Source: Clostridia bacterium
GTDB lineage: Bacteria; Bacillota; Clostridia; Oscillospirales; Acutalibacteraceae
Direction of reading: 5' to 3'
DNA: 64,000 nt
Assembly (NCBI GenBank): GCA_017537365.1
Contig: JAFYKZ010000002.1
Span: forward strand, 124,001 to 188,000
Part shown: positions 46,475 to 55,847 of the stretch, piece after piece
How positions within the stretch are numbered: the stretch's first letter is position 1
Layout of the letters: every line of letters starts with the position of its first letter
Notes under the pieces: model-generated
What the model was told of the DNA's origin: nothing
The model's input: the letters and a program-made list of their open reading frames with translations, nothing else
Database searches by the model: none
Translations under genes and position numbers: made by a program

Positions 46475-46508
46475 TAAATCCCCGTCTTTTAAGGCGGGGA
46501 TTTTTGTT
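46475..46508 (+). terminator. Terminator of the FMN riboswitch
   Basis: AAATCCCCG and CGGGGATTT, loop TCTTTTAAGG-type, then TTGTTTTT; 17 nt before the ribU start. Confidence 0.9.
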
Positions 46509-46524
46509 TTTAAGGGTGAGCAAT

Positions 46525-47199
46525 ATGAGAAAAACAAAGGAACTTAAAAAAATCAGTGTTGTTGCTATGCTTTCGGCGGTGGCTTATTTATGCGTTGTGC
46601 TTTTTAAATTTAAAATCGGATTTTTAACATTTGATTTAAAGGATGTTTTTTTAGTTATAATATCCTTTTTATATGGTCCGCTTTATGCCATATCTTCGGC
46701 GTTTTTGGTTGCGGTTTTAGAGTTTATCAGTATTAGCGACACAGGATTTTACGGTCTTATTATGAACGCTCTTTCGAGTATGGCTTTTGCGGGTGTTGCA
46801 GGTGTTGTTTATAAATATAAGCGAACATTTGCAGGCGCTATTATAGGTTCAGTTATTGCGGTGCTTTCGATGGTTTTGATTATGCTTTGCGCTAATGTTT
46901 TAATAACACCTTATTATATGGGTGCCGAGCGAAGCGAGGTTATCGCTATGATACCAACAATGCTTTTACCGTTTAATTTTATAAAAGGCGCGGTTAATAT
47001 GTCTTTAACCCTTATTCTTTATAAGCCGTTTACTTTGGCTCTTAGAAAAGTGGGGCTTATAGAACATAATTTTTCCAATACAAATAAGGTGAAATTTTGG
47101 ATTTTAACTGCGGTTTCCTTAGTAATTGTTATTGCTTGCTTTTTACTTATTTTCTTAATACTGGGCGGTAAAATTGAATGGGGAATTTTCGCTAAATAA
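46525..47199 (+). CDS. ribU: Riboflavin transporter RibU (ECF S component)
   Basis: 224 residues from ATG 46525, preceded by AAGGGTGAG; a longer ORF from 46393 would overlap the riboswitch and is rejected. Six hydrophobic helices. KKISVVAMLSAVAYLCVVL, LTFDLKDVFLVIISFLYGP and LEFISISDTGFYGLIMNAL are typical of RibU S-components, which work with an EcfAA'T module encoded elsewhere. The FMN riboswitch confirms the substrate class. Confidence 0.95.
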   Translation: MRKTKELKKISVVAMLSAVAYLCVVLFKFKIGFLTFDLKDVFLVIISFLYGPLYAISSAFLVAVLEFISISDTGFYGLIMNALSSMAFAGVAGVVYKYKRTFAGAIIGSVIAVLSMVLIMLCANVLITPYYMGAERSEVIAMIPTMLLPFNFIKGAVNMSLTLILYKPFTLALRKVGLIEHNFSNTNKVKFWILTAVSLVIVIACFLLIFLILGGKIEWGIFAK

Positions 47200-47205
47200 T
47201 ATTTT

Positions 47206-47236
47206 TTGCAGAGCGGTTTTCCGCTCTGCTTTTTTA
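47206..47236 (+). terminator. Terminator after ribU
   Basis: GCAGAGCGG, loop TTTT, CCGCTCTGC, six T. Confidence 0.95.
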
Positions 47237-47348
47237 GTGGAAATTTAAAGAAATATATGATATAATTATTTTTATAAATAAGGTTTGTGTACTAAAATTG
47301 GGACTTTTAAAATGTTATTATAAGAACAGATAAAAATGAGGTGATATT

Positions 47349-50300
47349 TTGTTGCAGTTTATTTTAGGAAAACCATCCTCTGGAAAGAGTTATACGGTTT
47401 TGGAAAAAATTAAGGAATTATCTTTAAAGGGTGAAAAAAGCGTGCTTATAGTGCCCGAACAGTTTACCTTTGAAAGCGAGCGCGCGGTTTTAAAAACTGT
47501 TGGCGACAGTTTTATTTTAAATACTGAGGTTTTAAGCTTTACGAGATTATGCTCAGAGATAGGCCGTGCGGTTGGTGGTATTTCGGGCAGAACTTTAAAT
47601 GATTGCGATAAGGTTATCTTCATAAAAAGAGCTTTAAATCAAGTGAAAGACGAGCTTAAACTTTGGGGTAAATACTCTAATTCCATAAGTTTTTGCAAAA
47701 CCCTGCTTGATACTATTAATGAGCTTAAACTAAATAATATATCCCCTGAGGATTTGCGAAGGGTTGAGCAAATAACCGATAAACCAACCTTAAAGTTAAA
47801 GCTTTTTGATGTTGCACTTATATACGAAACCTATGATTATTTAATGGGTGAAAAATTTATAGACGCATCGGATAATTTAGCTTTTCTTTATGAAAAATTA
47901 GCAGATTATAAATATTTCGAAAATAAAACTGTATTTTTAGATTCTTTTAAAGGCTTTACCGGAAGTCAGTTTAAAATTATTGAGCGTATTTTGGCGCAGG
48001 CAGAAAATGTTTATATAACCTTTACAGATGATGTTCAAAATAATAAGGATTATAATATTTTTACTAATATTAAAACCACCGAAAACAAAATTTATAAAAA
48101 AGCTTTAGATTATAAAATAGAAGTTGCCCAGCCTATTGTTTTAGGAGAGGGAAGATATAAAAATACAGGATTATCGGATGTTGAAAAGCTAATTTCAGGA
48201 ATACCGATAGAAAAAATAGAAAACGATCAAAGCGTTAATATCTGCGAATGCGATACTGTTATAGACGAAGCGGAGTTTGCGGCGCGAACTATAAGAAAAT
48301 TAGTGCGCGAAAATGGATATCGCTATCGCGATTTTGTTATAATTTCTCGAAATGCGGCTGATTATAGCGAGGTTATAAAAAATGCTTGCAGAAGAAATAA
48401 GGTTAGTCTTTTTTATGATAATAGACAAGCTTTATCCTATTTTCCGCTTGCAGTTGCGGCTAAATCTGCGATAAACTCTTTAAGCTTTTCGAGTGAGGAT
48501 ATTTTCCGTTTTCATAAGAGCGGTCTTGGAAGTTTATCGGCAGACGAAATTGCAATTTTAGAAAACTATGTTTATATTTGGAATATTGAGGGCAGTCTTT
48601 GGAATAAAAATTGGGATATGAATCCCGAGGGTTTAAGCGAGACAGATGAATCAAAAGCAGAAGAAACAAAAAAGGCATTAGAGGAAATTAACGCCTTGCG
48701 CAAACGCGCAATAGAGCCGCTACTTACATTTAAAGAGAATTTTTGCGGCAACGCTTATAATATGGCAAAAGCTATCTGCGATTTGTTTGAGGATTGCTCG
48801 GCGGCAGAAAAGCTTGCCGAAATGGGCGATTTTTTCGAAAAAGAAGAGGATATTTTCGCTCGCGATACTTTAAAACAATCTTATGATGAGTATATGAAAA
48901 TACTTGATAGCTTGGTTGTATGCTTTGGTCAAAAAAGCATTAGCAGAGAAGAATTTTGCGAAACCTTAGAGCTTAGCGTTTCTTTGGCGGATGTTGGTGT
49001 TATACCTCAAACATTAGACCAGGTAACCTTTGGCTCGGCAGACAGAATAAGACCTTCTCGCCCTAAAATTGCTTTTATTTTAGGTGCTAATCAAGGGATA
49101 TTTCCAAGTCTTGTTCAAAACAATGGAGTTTTCGGTGTTTTTGACCGCAAATATTTAATCGAAAATGATATAAACGTGCCTGATAATTCGGTTCTTTCTT
49201 CGATAGATGAAAATTATTTGGTTTATTCAAATTTGTGTTGTCCATCCGACCGACTTTATATAAGTTTTTATACTCAAAGTCTCTCGGGAGAAAAGGCAGA
49301 GCCATCAGCTTTTGTTAATCAAATTAAATCTAAGCTTCAAACCGATATTTTGCGCGAGCCTCAGGAAAAACTGAGTTTTAATAATCTTCCTGAAACCGAA
49401 AGCTCGGCATTTTATGAATATGCTGTCAGAGCTTTAAATGATACAAATGCCGCAATTTCAATAAAAGATGCTTTAAAAAACAGTAAAGAGGCTTCAAAGA
49501 TAGAATACATTTCCGAAGCAAAGAATAAAGACGGAAATTTATCAACAGAAACCGCAAGAAAGCTTTACGGCAAGGATATCAGGTTATCTGCTTCGAGAAT
49601 AGATATGTTTAACCGTTGCCATTTTTCTTATTTTTGCAAATATGGCTTAAATGTTAACAAAATTCAAAAAGCCGATTTTGATGTTTTGCAAAGAGGAACT
49701 ATTGTCCATTTCATTTTAGAAAAGCTTATAAGTGAGTATAAAGAGGACTTAGAAAGTTTAACTGCAGCTCTTATTGCTATAAAAACTCGCGAATATGCAG
49801 AGGAATATTTAAGCCATATTTCGGGCTTTAATACAACCAGAAACGCAAAGACCGAGTTTATTATTAACCGAATACTGCGCTCGGTTAATGATGTTGCTTT
49901 GCATATTGCAAATGAACTTTGCCAGAGCGATTTCAAACCAACCGAATTCGAGCTTAAAATAGGAGCAGATAACAGTCTTTCTTTCCCGTTCGATAACGGA
50001 AATGTTTTCGTTTCGGGATATGTTGACAGGGTTGACAAGTATAACGGTTATATAAGAATTATAGATTATAAAACAGGTTCTAGAAGTTTTAAGCTTCCTG
50101 ATGTTTTGTTTGGTCTTAATTTGCAGATGCTAGTGTATCTTTATGCGCTAACAAGGTCGAGCGGTTTGCCCGATAATAGCGCGGCAGGTATTTTATATCA
50201 GCCCTCTAAGAGAAACACAACCGATAATTCGCTTTCAATGAACGGGTTATTGCCCTTGGATTTAGAACTTTATAAAGCTATGGAAAAAGAGGATAAGGGC

Positions 50301-50609
50301 GAATTTATTCCAAAACTCAGGCTTAAAAATGACGGAACTCCATATAAAAATATGGCATCATATATAGAACCTGACGGATTTACAGCTATTTTCGATTATA
50401 TTGAAAAGCTAATGCGAAAAATGGGAAATGAGCTATCAGGCGGAGATATTTCTATATCTCCTGTAAACGGAAAAGATTCTGATGCTTGCAAATACTGTGA
50501 TTTTGCGGCGGTTTGCGGTATTGAGGATGCAGAGATTAAATCTGTTCCTGCTTTAAATAATAGCGAAGTTTTAGATATAATGAAAGAGGGTGAATTAGGT
50601 GGCATTTAG
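47349..50609 (+). CDS. addB: ATP-dependent helicase/nuclease subunit B
   Basis: 1086 residues from TTG 47349 (or the next codon, TTG 47352) after GAGGTGAT. AddAB resects double-strand ends for RecA repair. N-terminal Walker-A-like GKPSSGKSY (about 8-16), helicase-like middle part, and a C-terminal PD-(D/E)xK nuclease: GYVDRVDKYNG and IRIIDYKTGSR. Iron-sulphur cluster cysteines: one in FNRCHFSYFCKYGLN and the C-terminal group CKYCDFAAVCG. Overlaps addA by 11 nt. Confidence 0.95.
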   Translation: MLQFILGKPSSGKSYTVLEKIKELSLKGEKSVLIVPEQFTFESERAVLKTVGDSFILNTEVLSFTRLCSEIGRAVGGISGRTLNDCDKVIFIKRALNQVKDELKLWGKYSNSISFCKTLLDTINELKLNNISPEDLRRVEQITDKPTLKLKLFDVALIYETYDYLMGEKFIDASDNLAFLYEKLADYKYFENKTVFLDSFKGFTGSQFKIIERILAQAENVYITFTDDVQNNKDYNIFTNIKTTENKIYKKALDYKIEVAQPIVLGEGRYKNTGLSDVEKLISGIPIEKIENDQSVNICECDTVIDEAEFAARTIRKLVRENGYRYRDFVIISRNAADYSEVIKNACRRNKVSLFYDNRQALSYFPLAVAAKSAINSLSFSSEDIFRFHKSGLGSLSADEIAILENYVYIWNIEGSLWNKNWDMNPEGLSETDESKAEETKKALEEINALRKRAIEPLLTFKENFCGNAYNMAKAICDLFEDCSAAEKLAEMGDFFEKEEDIFARDTLKQSYDEYMKILDSLVVCFGQKSISREEFCETLELSVSLADVGVIPQTLDQVTFGSADRIRPSRPKIAFILGANQGIFPSLVQNNGVFGVFDRKYLIENDINVPDNSVLSSIDENYLVYSNLCCPSDRLYISFYTQSLSGEKAEPSAFVNQIKSKLQTDILREPQEKLSFNNLPETESSAFYEYAVRALNDTNAAISIKDALKNSKEASKIEYISEAKNKDGNLSTETARKLYGKDIRLSASRIDMFNRCHFSYFCKYGLNVNKIQKADFDVLQRGTIVHFILEKLISEYKEDLESLTAALIAIKTREYAEEYLSHISGFNTTRNAKTEFIINRILRSVNDVALHIANELCQSDFKPTEFELKIGADNSLSFPFDNGNVFVSGYVDRVDKYNGYIRIIDYKTGSRSFKLPDVLFGLNLQMLVYLYALTRSSGLPDNSAAGILYQPSKRNTTDNSLSMNGLLPLDLELYKAMEKEDKGEFIPKLRLKNDGTPYKNMASYIEPDGFTAIFDYIEKLMRKMGNELSGGDISISPVNGKDSDACKYCDFAAVCGIEDAEIKSVPALNNSEVLDIMKEGELGGI

Positions 50610-53600
50610 TCCGACAAAAGAACAAGAAAATGCAATAAAAGCATCGGGTAATATACTTATATCTGCGGCGGCAGGCTCAGGTAAAACTGCGGTTTTGGTT
50701 GAGAGGGTTATAAAGAAGCTTTGCGATAAGGAAAACGGTATTGCGGCAGATAAGCTTTTGATTGTAACCTATACTAATGCGGCGGCGGCAGAGATGAGGT
50801 CCAGAATTGAGGCTAGACTCGAAGAAGAAATCGCAAAAACTGAGGATAATGCTCACTTGATTTATCAAAAACATTTGTTGCCCACTGCTAAGATTTGCAC
50901 TGTTGACTCTTTCTGTATTGATTTAGTTAGAGAAAATTTTGAGGTTTTAGGAGTTTCTCCTGATTTTAAAATGAGCGACCCGAAAAGTCTTAAACTCACC
51001 GATATAGCGGTTATATCTAAAATTGTTGAAAGAAAAATAGAAGAAAATGACCCTGTATTTTTAGAGCTTCTTGATATAATAGGCTCTGAATATGATGAAA
51101 ACGGTTTTATAAATTTTGTGCTTGATATATTCGATTATAGTCGCCAACTTCCTTTTCCTGAAAGTTGGTTTAAAAGCTTTGGGGATACTTATGCGAGCGG
51201 TGAATTTGAAAAGGAAAATATCTGGTATAAATATTCTTTTGAAAAGGCAAAGAAAACTATACTAAGTGCCAGAAATGCCCTTTCAAATGCCATTGATTTA
51301 ATGGCTGTATCTGAAGCGTCGGCAGAAGGATATATCCCTACTTTATCCGAGGTTTCAAAAACTCTTTACGAGTTAGAGGAGATTTGCAACAGAGAAGAAT
51401 GGGACGAGCTTTATAACGCTTTAAATAATCTCTTTTTGCCTAAGCTTCCAACAGGGGTTAAGGGTGTTTCAAAAATACCTGAAATCAATTCGGCAAAAAG
51501 TATTTATAAATATATTCAAACCGAAGCGTTTGAGGGTCTTAAAAAGTTATTTTATGCCGATTTAGAATTTTTAAACTCTCAGTTTGCAAAGCTTAAAGAG
51601 CCAATAAAGCTTTTAAGCGAAATTTTAATAGAATTTGATAATGCTTTATTTGAAGAATATATGAAAGAGAATACTTTTACCTTTCATAACACCGAGCATT
51701 TGGCATTAAAACTATTATGCCGCCAATCTGAGAAAGGTGAAAAGGGAATAGAAATATTGCCTTCTGCTAATGAGCTTATAGACCGATTTGACGAGGTTAT
51801 GGTTGACGAATGTCAGGACACTAACGATTTGCAGGATTTGCTTTTTTATGTTTTGTCTAACCGAGAGAGCAAGCTTTTTGTTGTTGGAGATGTTAAGCAG
51901 AGCATTTATAGATTCAGAGGTGCTAACCCTAAAAACTTCCTTAATAAGAAAAACGCTTATATTCCTTATGAAGTCTCAGAGGAAAATGAGCCTAAAAAGA
52001 TTATTTTGGGCGCGAATTTCAGGTGCAAAAATGAGGTTTGCGATTTTGTTAATTTCTTCTTTGAACTTTTTATGAATGAAGAAACAGGGGAGATTGTATA
52101 CGGTAAAGAGGAAAAGCTTATTCCCGCCGCAGAGTATCCTGAAACTAATATTGTTTCAACCGAATTTTGCGTTGTTGAAACAAAGGGTGAGGACGAAAAG
52201 AATATAAAAATCGAGGCTATGCATATAGCAAAATATATTAAAAAAGTGATGAACGAGGGCGAGGTTATAAGGGTCGATAAAAACACCCTTAGAAAAGCCA
52301 ATTATTCTGATTTTGCTATTTTATTAAGAAATGCAAACCTTAAAGGACCTGTTTTAGCCTCGGCTTTAAAGGAATGTGGTATACCTGTTTCTGTTAGTAA
52401 AGAAAGCTTTATAGAAAGCTTTGAAATTGCGGTTGTTTTGTCGCTTTTAAAGGTTATAGATAACCCAAGAAACGATATTGAACTTTTGGCGGTTATGATG
52501 TCTCCGATATTCCGTTTCACCGCCGAAGAGATGGCTAAGATAAGAGTTAATTCTAAATATACAACCCTTTACAATGCGGTATCAATTTATGCTTTAAAAG
52601 ATGAAAAAACTGCCGAGTTTCTTAAAACTCTTAAAAAACTCAGAGTTTATGCCGCTGTTAATTCAGTAGATAAAGTGATAGGCTATATTTTAGATAAAAC
52701 CGACTTTTTGCAAATGAGTCTTATTTTAAATGACGGACTCAGAAGAAGAAACAATTTGAATTTATTATCCGATTTGGCAAAGCAGTATTCTGAAAGCCAG
52801 GGCGGAAGTATCGGCGGATTTGTTAAGTATATCGAGAAGCAATCCGAACATGGAATAAAAGTAGGTGGCTTGGTTTCGGGGGATAACTCGGTTAAGATTA
52901 TGAGTATTCACGGTTCTAAGGGGTTGCAGTTTCCTGTTTGTATTTTGGCAGAGCTTTCAAATAACTTTTCAAAAACCGATTCTAAGAAAACAGCGGTTTA
53001 TTCTACGAAAGACGGTATTGGTTTTAAATATTATGATGAAACAAAAAAAGAACGGTTAACAACTATCGGCAGAGAGGCAATTTTAGATAAGATAAATTTC
53101 GAAAATCTAAGCGAGGAATTAAGGCTTTTCTATGTTGCTATGACCAGAACACAGGACCGTCTTTTTATGATAGGCTGTGTTAGTGATTTAGAAAAGAAAA
53201 CCAAGGAATATGCTTCGCTTCTTATGACCTCAGGAAATAAAATTAATTTTGATTTGTTTTCTAAAACAAATTCATATTTTGATTGGCTTATGCTCTCATT
53301 GCTTCTTCATCCTGACGGTAAAATATTAAGAGATGGCGGACATTCTCTTATGGTTTTGAGTACTGATAGCAGAATAGATTTTAATATTAAAAACGGTATT
53401 CCTGATTTTGAAAAGGATAATGAAAATGAGGAAGTTATATGCGAATCAGATAATGATATGGTTGAGGCGATAAAGCAAAATCTCGATTTCGTTTATCCTT
53501 ATGAAGAACTTTTGGAGATAGAGTCTAAGGCATCGGTATCGAGTATTGTGGGTAAAGCGGAAAGTATGAAATATGCCTTTTCTTATAAGCCTGCGTTTTT

Positions 53601-54120
53601 ATCTGAGGGGGGTATAACCTCTGCCGAAAAGGGTACTGCAATGCACAAGGTTATGGAATATTTTGATTTTAATAAGTGCGATGATATAGAGGCAGAACTC
53701 GAAAGACTTTATGAATGGCAGTATATTTCCGAAAAGGAATATAACTCTATTGATAAGAGAAAGTTGCAATCATTCTTTAAAAGTGATATATTTAATCGTA
53801 TAAAGAATGCAATTTCGGTTAATAGAGAAATGCGATTTTTAACCGAGGTTGAAGCTTCAAGCATAAAACCTGATTTAAAGGATAATATTTCTAATGAAAA
53901 AATTATCGTTCAGGGTGCGGTTGATATTTGTTTTGTGGAGCCTGATGGGGTTGTAATATTGGATTTTAAAACCGATAGGGTAAAGGATAAAGAAGGCTTA
54001 ATAAGCGCTTATGCTGAACAACTCAATATTTATGCTTTGGCGGCAGAGAAGATTTTCTCAAAGCCTGTAAAACAAAAAATTATTTATTCCTTTGAATTAT
54101 CTGAGGAGATAGAGGTTTAG
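50599..54120 (+). CDS. addA: ATP-dependent helicase/nuclease subunit A
   Basis: 1173 residues from GTG 50599, in the end of addB. UvrD-type helicase: ISAAAGSGKTAVLVERV (Walker A, about 19-35), MVDECQDTNDLQDLLF (motif II, with Cys where Phe/Tyr is usual), VGDVKQSIYRFRGANP (motif III), VKIMSIHGSKGLQFPVC (motif V) and ELRLFYVAMTRTQDR (motif VI). C-terminal nuclease: GAVDICFVEPDGVVILDFKT. Complete. Confidence 0.96.
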   Translation: MAFSPTKEQENAIKASGNILISAAAGSGKTAVLVERVIKKLCDKENGIAADKLLIVTYTNAAAAEMRSRIEARLEEEIAKTEDNAHLIYQKHLLPTAKICTVDSFCIDLVRENFEVLGVSPDFKMSDPKSLKLTDIAVISKIVERKIEENDPVFLELLDIIGSEYDENGFINFVLDIFDYSRQLPFPESWFKSFGDTYASGEFEKENIWYKYSFEKAKKTILSARNALSNAIDLMAVSEASAEGYIPTLSEVSKTLYELEEICNREEWDELYNALNNLFLPKLPTGVKGVSKIPEINSAKSIYKYIQTEAFEGLKKLFYADLEFLNSQFAKLKEPIKLLSEILIEFDNALFEEYMKENTFTFHNTEHLALKLLCRQSEKGEKGIEILPSANELIDRFDEVMVDECQDTNDLQDLLFYVLSNRESKLFVVGDVKQSIYRFRGANPKNFLNKKNAYIPYEVSEENEPKKIILGANFRCKNEVCDFVNFFFELFMNEETGEIVYGKEEKLIPAAEYPETNIVSTEFCVVETKGEDEKNIKIEAMHIAKYIKKVMNEGEVIRVDKNTLRKANYSDFAILLRNANLKGPVLASALKECGIPVSVSKESFIESFEIAVVLSLLKVIDNPRNDIELLAVMMSPIFRFTAEEMAKIRVNSKYTTLYNAVSIYALKDEKTAEFLKTLKKLRVYAAVNSVDKVIGYILDKTDFLQMSLILNDGLRRRNNLNLLSDLAKQYSESQGGSIGGFVKYIEKQSEHGIKVGGLVSGDNSVKIMSIHGSKGLQFPVCILAELSNNFSKTDSKKTAVYSTKDGIGFKYYDETKKERLTTIGREAILDKINFENLSEELRLFYVAMTRTQDRLFMIGCVSDLEKKTKEYASLLMTSGNKINFDLFSKTNSYFDWLMLSLLLHPDGKILRDGGHSLMVLSTDSRIDFNIKNGIPDFEKDNENEEVICESDNDMVEAIKQNLDFVYPYEELLEIESKASVSSIVGKAESMKYAFSYKPAFLSEGGITSAEKGTAMHKVMEYFDFNKCDDIEAELERLYEWQYISEKEYNSIDKRKLQSFFKSDIFNRIKNAISVNREMRFLTEVEASSIKPDLKDNISNEKIIVQGAVDICFVEPDGVVILDFKTDRVKDKEGLISAYAEQLNIYALAAEKIFSKPVKQKIIYSFELSEEIEV

Positions 54121-54124
54121 TTTA

Positions 54125-55846
54125 ATGATTAAATTGCTTAAATATTTGAAAAAATATATATTTCAAGCTATATCCGCCCCCGCGCTTAAAGTGTTGGAGG
54201 TTTGCTTCGAGTTAATCGTTCCGTTAGTTGTGGCATCTATTATTGATGTTGGAATTAAAAATTCGGACACTTCTTATATTTTAAAAATGTGCGGTATATT
54301 GGCGGTTTTGGCGGTTGTTGGCTTGGGATGTACTCTTATAGCTCAGCTTTTTGCCGCTAAAACTGCGGTTGGTTTTTGCGCTGATATAAGAGCCTCATTA
54401 TTTAAGCATATTTCTTCTCTTTCATATTCTTCACTTGATAATTTAGGTGCTTCAACCTTAATTACAAGATTAACCTCCGATTTAAACCAAGTTCAAACAG
54501 GGGTTAATTTAACCTTGCGTTTATTGCTCCGTTCTCCGTTTGTTGTATTTGGTGCTATGATTATGGCATTTATAGTAGACAGCAAGGCGGCAATGGTTTT
54601 TGCGGTAACGATTCCTGTGCTTGCGGTTATAATATTTGCGGTTATGCTAGTATCAATTCCGCTTTATAGGTCGGTTCAGGCGGCTCTTGATAAGGTTGTT
54701 CTTAAAACCGGTGAAAATTTGCAGGGTGTCAGAGTTATACGGGCTTTTTGCAAAGAAAAGGATGAGATTTCAGAATTTGAGGATAAAAACAGATTTTTAA
54801 ATGCTATGCAAATCAGGGTTGGCAAAATTTCCGCCCTCTTAAATCCTGCAACTATAATTATCATAAATGTTGCAATTTCTGTTCTTATCTATAAAGGTGC
54901 TTTAAGGGTTAATATCGGCGAGCTTTCGGCAGGTGCGGTTGTTGCATTATATAACTATATGAGCCAGATTTTAATCGAGCTTATAAAGCTTGCAAACCTT
55001 ATAATTAATGTTACAAAGTCGGTAGCAAGCGGCAATCGAATTCAATCTGTTTTCGAAATAGAAGCAGAACAAAATGATGGCAAAATTAAAAATGCCGATT
55101 TCAGCAAACCTGCAGTTGAATTTAAAAATGTAAGTTTTTCTTATAACGGTGATGGCGAAAATGCCATTGAAAATGTTAATTTGAAAATCGCCTCAGGCGA
55201 AAATATCGGTATAATAGGTCCAACAGGCTCAGGTAAAAGCACCATTGTTAATTTAATACCAAGATTTTATAATATAACTTCGGGTGAAATTGAAATTTTT
55301 GGCGAAAATATTGAGAATTTAGACCTTGATTTCTTGCGTAGCTTTATCGGAATAGTTCCTCAAAAAGCGGTGCTTTTTAAAGGAAGCATCAGAGAAAATA
55401 TGAAAATTTCAGCACCTGAGGCTACGGATGAAGATATTTGGCAAGCTTTAAAAATGGCTCAGGCCAATGAAATTGTTAAAGGTAAAGAAGGCGAGCTTGA
55501 TTTTATTATTGAGCAGGAAGGCAGAAATCTTTCGGGTGGTCAAAAACAACGACTTTGCATAGCAAGAGCGCTTGTGAGAAAGCCTAAAATTTTAATACTT
55601 GATGATTCTTCGAGTGCCTTGGATTTTGCAACCGATGCCGCATTAAGAAAGGCTTTAAGCAGTATTTCAAAGGAAACCACAGTTATAACCATTTCTCAAA
55701 GAGCATCTGCTATTAAAAATTGCGATAATATATATGTTCTTGATGAGGGTGTTTTAGTGGCTTGCGGTAAGGATGATGAACTTAAAAACACTTGCGAGCT
55801 TTATTCACAAATTCGCAAAACTCAATTCGGCAAGGAGGGAGTTTAA
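54125..55846 (+). CDS. ABC exporter subunit 1 (degenerate Walker B)
   Basis: 573 residues: six membrane helices (about 15-305) with cytoplasmic coupling loops, then an ATPase domain. Walker A GPTGSGKST (about 365), Q loop VPQKAVLFKG, signature NLSGGQKQRLCIARALV, Walker B ILILDDSSSALD. The catalytic Glu after Walker B is Asp, typical of the inactive site in heterodimeric exporters of the LmrCD/BmrCD sort. It begins 4 nt after addA and is paired with the next gene. Substrate unknown; drugs or peptides are usual. Confidence 0.93.
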   Translation: MIKLLKYLKKYIFQAISAPALKVLEVCFELIVPLVVASIIDVGIKNSDTSYILKMCGILAVLAVVGLGCTLIAQLFAAKTAVGFCADIRASLFKHISSLSYSSLDNLGASTLITRLTSDLNQVQTGVNLTLRLLLRSPFVVFGAMIMAFIVDSKAAMVFAVTIPVLAVIIFAVMLVSIPLYRSVQAALDKVVLKTGENLQGVRVIRAFCKEKDEISEFEDKNRFLNAMQIRVGKISALLNPATIIIINVAISVLIYKGALRVNIGELSAGAVVALYNYMSQILIELIKLANLIINVTKSVASGNRIQSVFEIEAEQNDGKIKNADFSKPAVEFKNVSFSYNGDGENAIENVNLKIASGENIGIIGPTGSGKSTIVNLIPRFYNITSGEIEIFGENIENLDLDFLRSFIGIVPQKAVLFKGSIRENMKISAPEATDEDIWQALKMAQANEIVKGKEGELDFIIEQEGRNLSGGQKQRLCIARALVRKPKILILDDSSSALDFATDAALRKALSSISKETTVITISQRASAIKNCDNIYVLDEGVLVACGKDDELKNTCELYSQIRKTQFGKEGV

Positions 55847-55847
55847 T

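Noticed and set aside
46393-46524. N-terminal extension of ribU
   Set aside because: It overlaps the FMN riboswitch and its terminator.
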